A program made the position numbers and the translations under genes. Positions 60,396 through 64,000 of a stretch of 64,000 nt of DNA are shown here, in pieces. The stretch covers positions 675,413-739,412 of the forward strand of contig CM073324.1 of NCBI GenBank assembly GCA_037043015.1, written 5' to 3'. The DNA comes from Bryum argenteum (taxonomy: Eukaryota > Streptophyta > Bryopsida > Bryales > Bryaceae). Below the pieces are notes generated by a model that did not search any database, was not told where the DNA came from, and saw only the letters and a program-made list of their open reading frames with translations. Numbering within the stretch: the stretch's first letter is position 1; the number at the start of each line of letters is the position of its first letter.

Positions 60396-61815
60396 TCATA
60401 TCCGAGCCGTTACCTTAAATTTTCCTCGTAGTGCATAGGCATCACACAATCTCAAGGTCTCTTCTTCACATGTCTCACTTAAATCATTTTCCGATCGTCT
60501 CATGAGGTATATAGTCCCTCCGGTGATCACCTTAGTCTTGATCCCAAGTCGGTTGGCAATTGCGGTCGAGATGCAATTCTCCGTAGAACCGCAATCCACT
60601 AGTACTCGACACGGTTGTCTTCTAAGTCGACTGTGAGACACATATCGGTGACCTTTTGAGTGTTGCCCGAGGCCATCTTTGTTTGACTACGAGAGACAAC
60701 GACTATCCCCGATATTGGTCCTCGGTGCCCCCATCGGGAGCCCCGTTTCCTCGCTCCATTCCTTCATCATCTTGGTCACCTCGAGGTTGTGGATCCGCCT
60801 TGGTTTGTTGGCACCGAATTTCGACGTTTTGGACACTCTCCAATCGATGGCACGACTCCCGACAAGAGAAGCACAATCCCTTCCGTGCCAATAATTGTCG
60901 TCTGTGGCATCAATGGTCCTTGTAGGGCGTCAATCTCCATTGGCGTCGGTTGTTGGGCTACCATAGTAGGTGGTGGTGTAGGGTTCCATACTGCAGGTCG
61001 TACTCCACGATTTCTAAAGTTTATGGCATCAACTCTTTCGCAATCCTAACCGCCTCCTCAAATGTTTGAGGGTCTCTTAATTCCACTTCTCGTTGAACGA
61101 TCGGCTTCAATCCTCGAACAAATCGATCCATCATCTCTCCCTCCGAAACATTGGGTATTTGGAGGCATATGGATTTGAACCGGGTGACATACTCCGCACC
61201 GACCTTGCATTTGTGTCAAGGTGGCTAAACCGATCGCGCTAACTTCTCCGCATTGATGGGCCGAAACTGGTTTGTGAGCTCGGTCTCAAATTCCTCCCAA
61301 TTTTGAAATCCGCCTTGAGCTCCATAGTTTTGAGCTCAAGTCGCCACCAAATGTTGCTTTGCACCCTCAAATAGCCGGTTTGCATATATAATTCCGTCGG
61401 TTGAGTTCGCACGGACAGTTGGAGATATTGTCGCATCTTTGAAAAGCCATTGAGATACATCATCTTGTCTTGAAGTTTCCGATATATGTTTGAGGCTTGC
61501 TCAACTTTGACCTCGCAGATTTGTCAATTCTCTAGCTCTAGAAGCGTCCGCTTGTCCTTGTAATGCAAAGCAATGCGGTCTAGTAGGTCTGAATCGAGTC
61601 TCCATATGAGTAGGTTCCGCCATTTCTCCCATGATGCAATTCTTCCGACGACCTGCGCACCGACGACGCCTTCTCTCGTTTCTAGCCAAATCCTTGAAAG
61701 TAACTCCAAGTAGATCGAAGGACAAGACTTGATGAAACCACAATGATCGACTCTTAAGTAGACTCTTGCTAATAGCACCTAACGTAAGGATAGATCGACA
61801 CTCGCTCGATACCAA
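60396..61815 (-). pseudogene. gag, zinc knuckle and protease of nested chromovirus
   Basis: Protease at 60641-60396 with VLVDCGSTENCISTAIA (D-C-G-S in place of the more usual D-S-G). Zinc knuckle-like CFSCRESCHRLESV at 60891-60830 with a disturbed spacing. Gag pieces lie between 61815 and 61000 in several frames. Inactive. Confidence 0.65.
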
Positions 61816-62302
61816 TGAAACGGGACTGAATTCTCTCTTTGGTCACAACTCAAACACTGCTAACCTAACAAGATCTCGAGAAAACCGGACTAAACAAGAC
61901 CGAATAGACTTGAACAGAACAGAACAAAGTAGAACTAAAGAAGCAAAGTACAAACCAAACTTTCGAGAGAGAGGGACTAAAGCGCACTGCATCGAATGCC
62001 TCCAAATGGCCCCGGCCGATTCTATTTATACTCTGCCTAACCGCCCTTGGAACTTTCTAGAATGTTCCAATGGCGGGCCCCACCATGGAACTTTCCGGAA
62101 GGTCCTAGAGGTGGGCCCCACCTAGATAACCGCCCTTCTAGAAGACTCTAGAGGTGGGCCCCACCTTCTCGAAGCTTCTATGGTGGGTCCCACATAGGCC
62201 ATCTACCTCAAATTCTAAAATTTTCTAAAAACTCTTAAAATGGTTTCAACTATTTATCTACTTTTCTAGCAAACACAAAAATCTAGTTCTTGCCCTGTTA
62301 CA
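61816..62302 (-). repeat. 5' LTR of nested chromovirus
   Basis: Homologue of 56735-57221, with the same heat-shock elements (62049-62068 and 62087-62105) and TATA box. Confidence 0.9.
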
Positions 62303-63116
62303 TCACCCCTTGGAGCCACCCCGGCTCCTCAAGGCACCATGTGCAAGTGAGGAGGGAGACCACCCCTCCTCATAGTACTCTCTGGAGTCTTCGGTAGGCC
62401 CCCCCCTCTTGTGTTGAGGGGCCTTCCGTGACACACTTTTGTTTTGGAAGACCACCCGTTTTTGCCTTAGCCTCAAAAACGGGCCGTATCTTCTTTTCGG
62501 GCTAACTTGTAGCTCAGTTATCCAAATGGGACGTGCGAGCCCATTTTCGACATCTACTCTTTGAGTAGATGTCGATGGAGTCCTCACTTGTCCCAATCGG
62601 AGCTTCCATGTGGGAGCTATGCTCCTCTGAACATTCGGGAGTCCCGGGAGGCAGCAGTCCCGGAGTCCCGAAGTCCCGATGCTTTGGAGAGCCATATCTC
62701 CCAAAGCATTGCTTTGCTCCTCACGAGCCTTAGCATTTTGGAAAGCTCTTGTCTAGAGCTTTCCAAAGACATGCAACATGCCGCCATCCATGAGGGACGA
62801 CATTTTGAGTCCCGAAAGGCAACACTCCCGAGTCCCGGAGTGTCCCGGAACGCGCTCCAACTTTGGAGAGTCATATCTCATGACTCACAACTCCAAATCG
62901 CGCGTTCTTTGGACCCATGGATGCGTGCTCAAACAAGGTTTCCAACCATGTAAGACACGCCACCAAGTTCGTCCCGAGCACGACGCCATTGCGTGCTGTT
63001 TGCTCGGGACTCCCCTTGGTCACTTCACCTTGTCTCTTGCCAAGCCCGGGGCGTGACTCCCGGGGTCCTCTCGGTTCACCACGGTGTTCGGGCATCCTTT
63101 GGAAAGGGATGTGACA
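62303..63116 (-). repeat. 5' LTR of outer element, second part
   Basis: The first five bases are the duplicated tcacc; the rest continues the LTR interrupted at 56734 and matches 42867-43666. Confidence 0.9.
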
Positions 63117-63121
63117 CTGAT
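63117..63121. repeat. Target site duplication ctgat, right
   Basis: Matches 42176-42180. Confidence 0.85.
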
Positions 63122-63133
63122 GATGATGATTAC

Positions 63134-64000
63134 CTGTCGGCCATTTTTCTTGTAGATTTGGCAAAGGACTTGTGTGATGAACTTCGCTTGGCCTTGACCT
63201 GCACAAGAATGTGATGGTTATGGATTGGGGAGGTCTGTGAGGAACTAAGTTTGATTGTGAGCATTTGTTGTGTATTATTCGATGCTTATGGAATACATTT
63301 GTAATTGGAAACAAAGGCTACTGAATTCTTTGTTGGAATCGGATGCGTGGGCTTTCTTTTAGCAATACTAAGCAATCCAACATGCTACACCTCACGGGAA
63401 ATTCAAACATGTACGAGCTTCAAGGCATAGTATCAGCACTGAAATTTGAATGGAAGTGCTATGTAGAATGCACAACAATGAAAGCAAGAATAGAAGATAC
63501 AAAAAAGCATAACAAGTCATGGCTGAAAGATTCAAACACAAATTTTGTGCCACCTTACCTCGAATTCTTCTTGTATCTACGAGTATCTCCAAGTTCGCAG
63601 CAATTGAATCTCGAACCCAATGTTCAGCAACTCTATCTCCCACAAATGTATCTGCAACTTCTCATTCATCATTCGCTTTAGAAAGCAAGCGTGACTTCAT
63701 ACACAGAATGTGAAGAAGCAAATCAAAGGACCTACAAAGAATTCAAGTACAATAAACTTGCTATACTTCAAGGTTTGAATGAGCTTAGATAACTTCTACA
63801 CTGTCTACAAACGAATGCTCTAAGATTAACTACAAGCAATTCACATAGAAGTTCCACACTGTTGGTGGACATTGATCCACAAAAAGCAGTAAACCCTAAT
63901 TTCTAAGCCGCAGCTCAACACACCGAGAAAATCCAACAAACTTGTCACCTCGTCCAGATTCTCTTCAAAAGCAGCCTCCAGCCATTCCCGCGCTGAGACT
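63134..64000 (-). CDS. 5' portion of an unidentified multi-exon gene, split by the LTR nest
   Basis: Three exons on the minus strand: from beyond the window edge to 63924, 63651-63559 and 63198-63134. They have donors CTCG|GTGTG, CGAG|GTAAGG and ACAG|GTAATC, acceptors TTGCAG and TGTGCAG, and matching phases. The frame reads REWLEAAFEENLDEVTSLLD, then TFVGDRVAEHWVRDSIAANL, then GQGQAKFITQVLCQIYKKNG. I do not recognise it with certainty; the FVxDRV...IxAxLexLV pattern is faintly like codanin-1-type proteins, from memory only. The outer retrotransposon begins 13 bases after the last visible donor, so the remaining exons, if the gene is still intact, must lie left of 42181, at least 21 kb away. 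Confidence 0.5.

Larger units (their letters stand above)
56735..62302 (-). mobile_element. Nested chromovirus in the outer 5' LTR
   Basis: 5568 bp, minus strand. LTRs 56735-57221 and 61816-62302, both 487 bp and roughly 93 percent alike by eye, starting TGTAACAGG and ending CCCGTTTCA in element sense. Target duplication tcacc at 56730-56734 and 62303-62307, confirmed by the uninterrupted site at about 42862. Primer site TGGTATCGAGCG at 61803-61814 (minus), one base off the initiator-Met match. It is the most recent insertion of the nest by position. Confidence 0.92.
42181..63116 (-). mobile_element. Outer Ty3/gypsy LTR retrotransposon, containing nested elements
   Basis: Minus-strand element. 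The 3' LTR is 42181-43666 (1486 bp) and the 5' LTR is 56066-63116 minus a 5573 bp insertion (1478 bp net). LTRs start TGTCACATCC and end GGCCGCGACA in element sense. The primer site next to the 5' LTR (56052-56063) is TGGTATCAGAGC, complementary to the initiator Met tRNA 3' end. Flanked by the perfect duplication ctgat. The internal part is rearranged: gag relic 54630-56065, an unrelated chromovirus 48482-54629, an older LTR fragment 48221-48480, a second gag relic and a pol relic. Confidence 0.85.

Overview
This 64 kb window reads as nuclear DNA of a green plant (streptophyte), probably outside the seed plants. Evidence for a plant: a split zinc-finger homeodomain (ZF-HD/ZHD) gene, a plant-type RMC1 (Mic1-domain) gene, an NLI/FCP1-like phosphatase with the plant D-L-N-G motif, MULE-type transposase genes and chromodomain Ty3/gypsy elements. 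Evidence for an early-branching lineage is inferential: the ZF-HD gene has introns inside both of its domains, and one gypsy element has a self-priming Tf1-like architecture. No species call is made.

Layout. 1-6.2 kb: a MULE-like region with two divergent spliced genes, one of them a SWIM zinc-finger transposase. 6.8-9.3 kb: coding relics. 9.66-10.9 kb: an intronless, broken AAMP-type WD40 copy. 11-17.4 kb: AT-rich DNA with several short TTAA-flanked elements and one TIR MITE. 18.3-23.7 kb: a complete 12-exon RMC1 homologue (reconstructed frame 765 codons), with a CX9C mitochondrial-type exon immediately upstream on the same strand. 24.8-25.9 kb: a tRNA-derived SINE interrupted by a 738 bp piggyBac-like element. 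27-28.1 kb: diverged tandem repeats. 28.7-31.3 kb: a 4-exon ZF-HD gene (462 codons) carrying a second SINE in its last intron. 33.66-34.53 kb: an 870 bp AAATA-type microsatellite. 35.3-37.3 kb: a small unknown gene and an NLI phosphatase lacking its 5' end. 37.4-42.1 kb: a broken multi-exon gene resembling a permuted Rossmann methyltransferase, with 12 copies of a 27 bp palindrome confined to its introns and flanks.

42.2-63.1 kb is a nest of LTR retrotransposons. The outer element (about 1.48 kb LTRs, 5 bp target duplication ctgat) sits in an intron of an unidentified minus-strand gene whose exons lie at 63.1-64.0 kb. Inside it are an internal LTR fragment, a plus-strand chromovirus (48482-54629) and a minus-strand chromovirus (56735-62302, perfect 5 bp duplication tcacc) inserted in the outer 5' LTR.

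The most interesting signals are: (1) the 48.5-54.6 kb element has an 11-nt primer site just inside its 5' LTR that is complementary to its predicted mRNA 5' end, as in Tf1/sushi self-priming; (2) two different gypsy families here carry arrays of heat-shock elements directly upstream of their TATA boxes; (3) the 27 bp palindromes in introns; (4) a family of TTAA-flanked small elements; (5) short patches of one gypsy family inside another, one replacing 13 residues of reverse transcriptase in frame.

Splice sites were chosen by hand from GT/AG consensus, frame continuity and family knowledge. No search was run.
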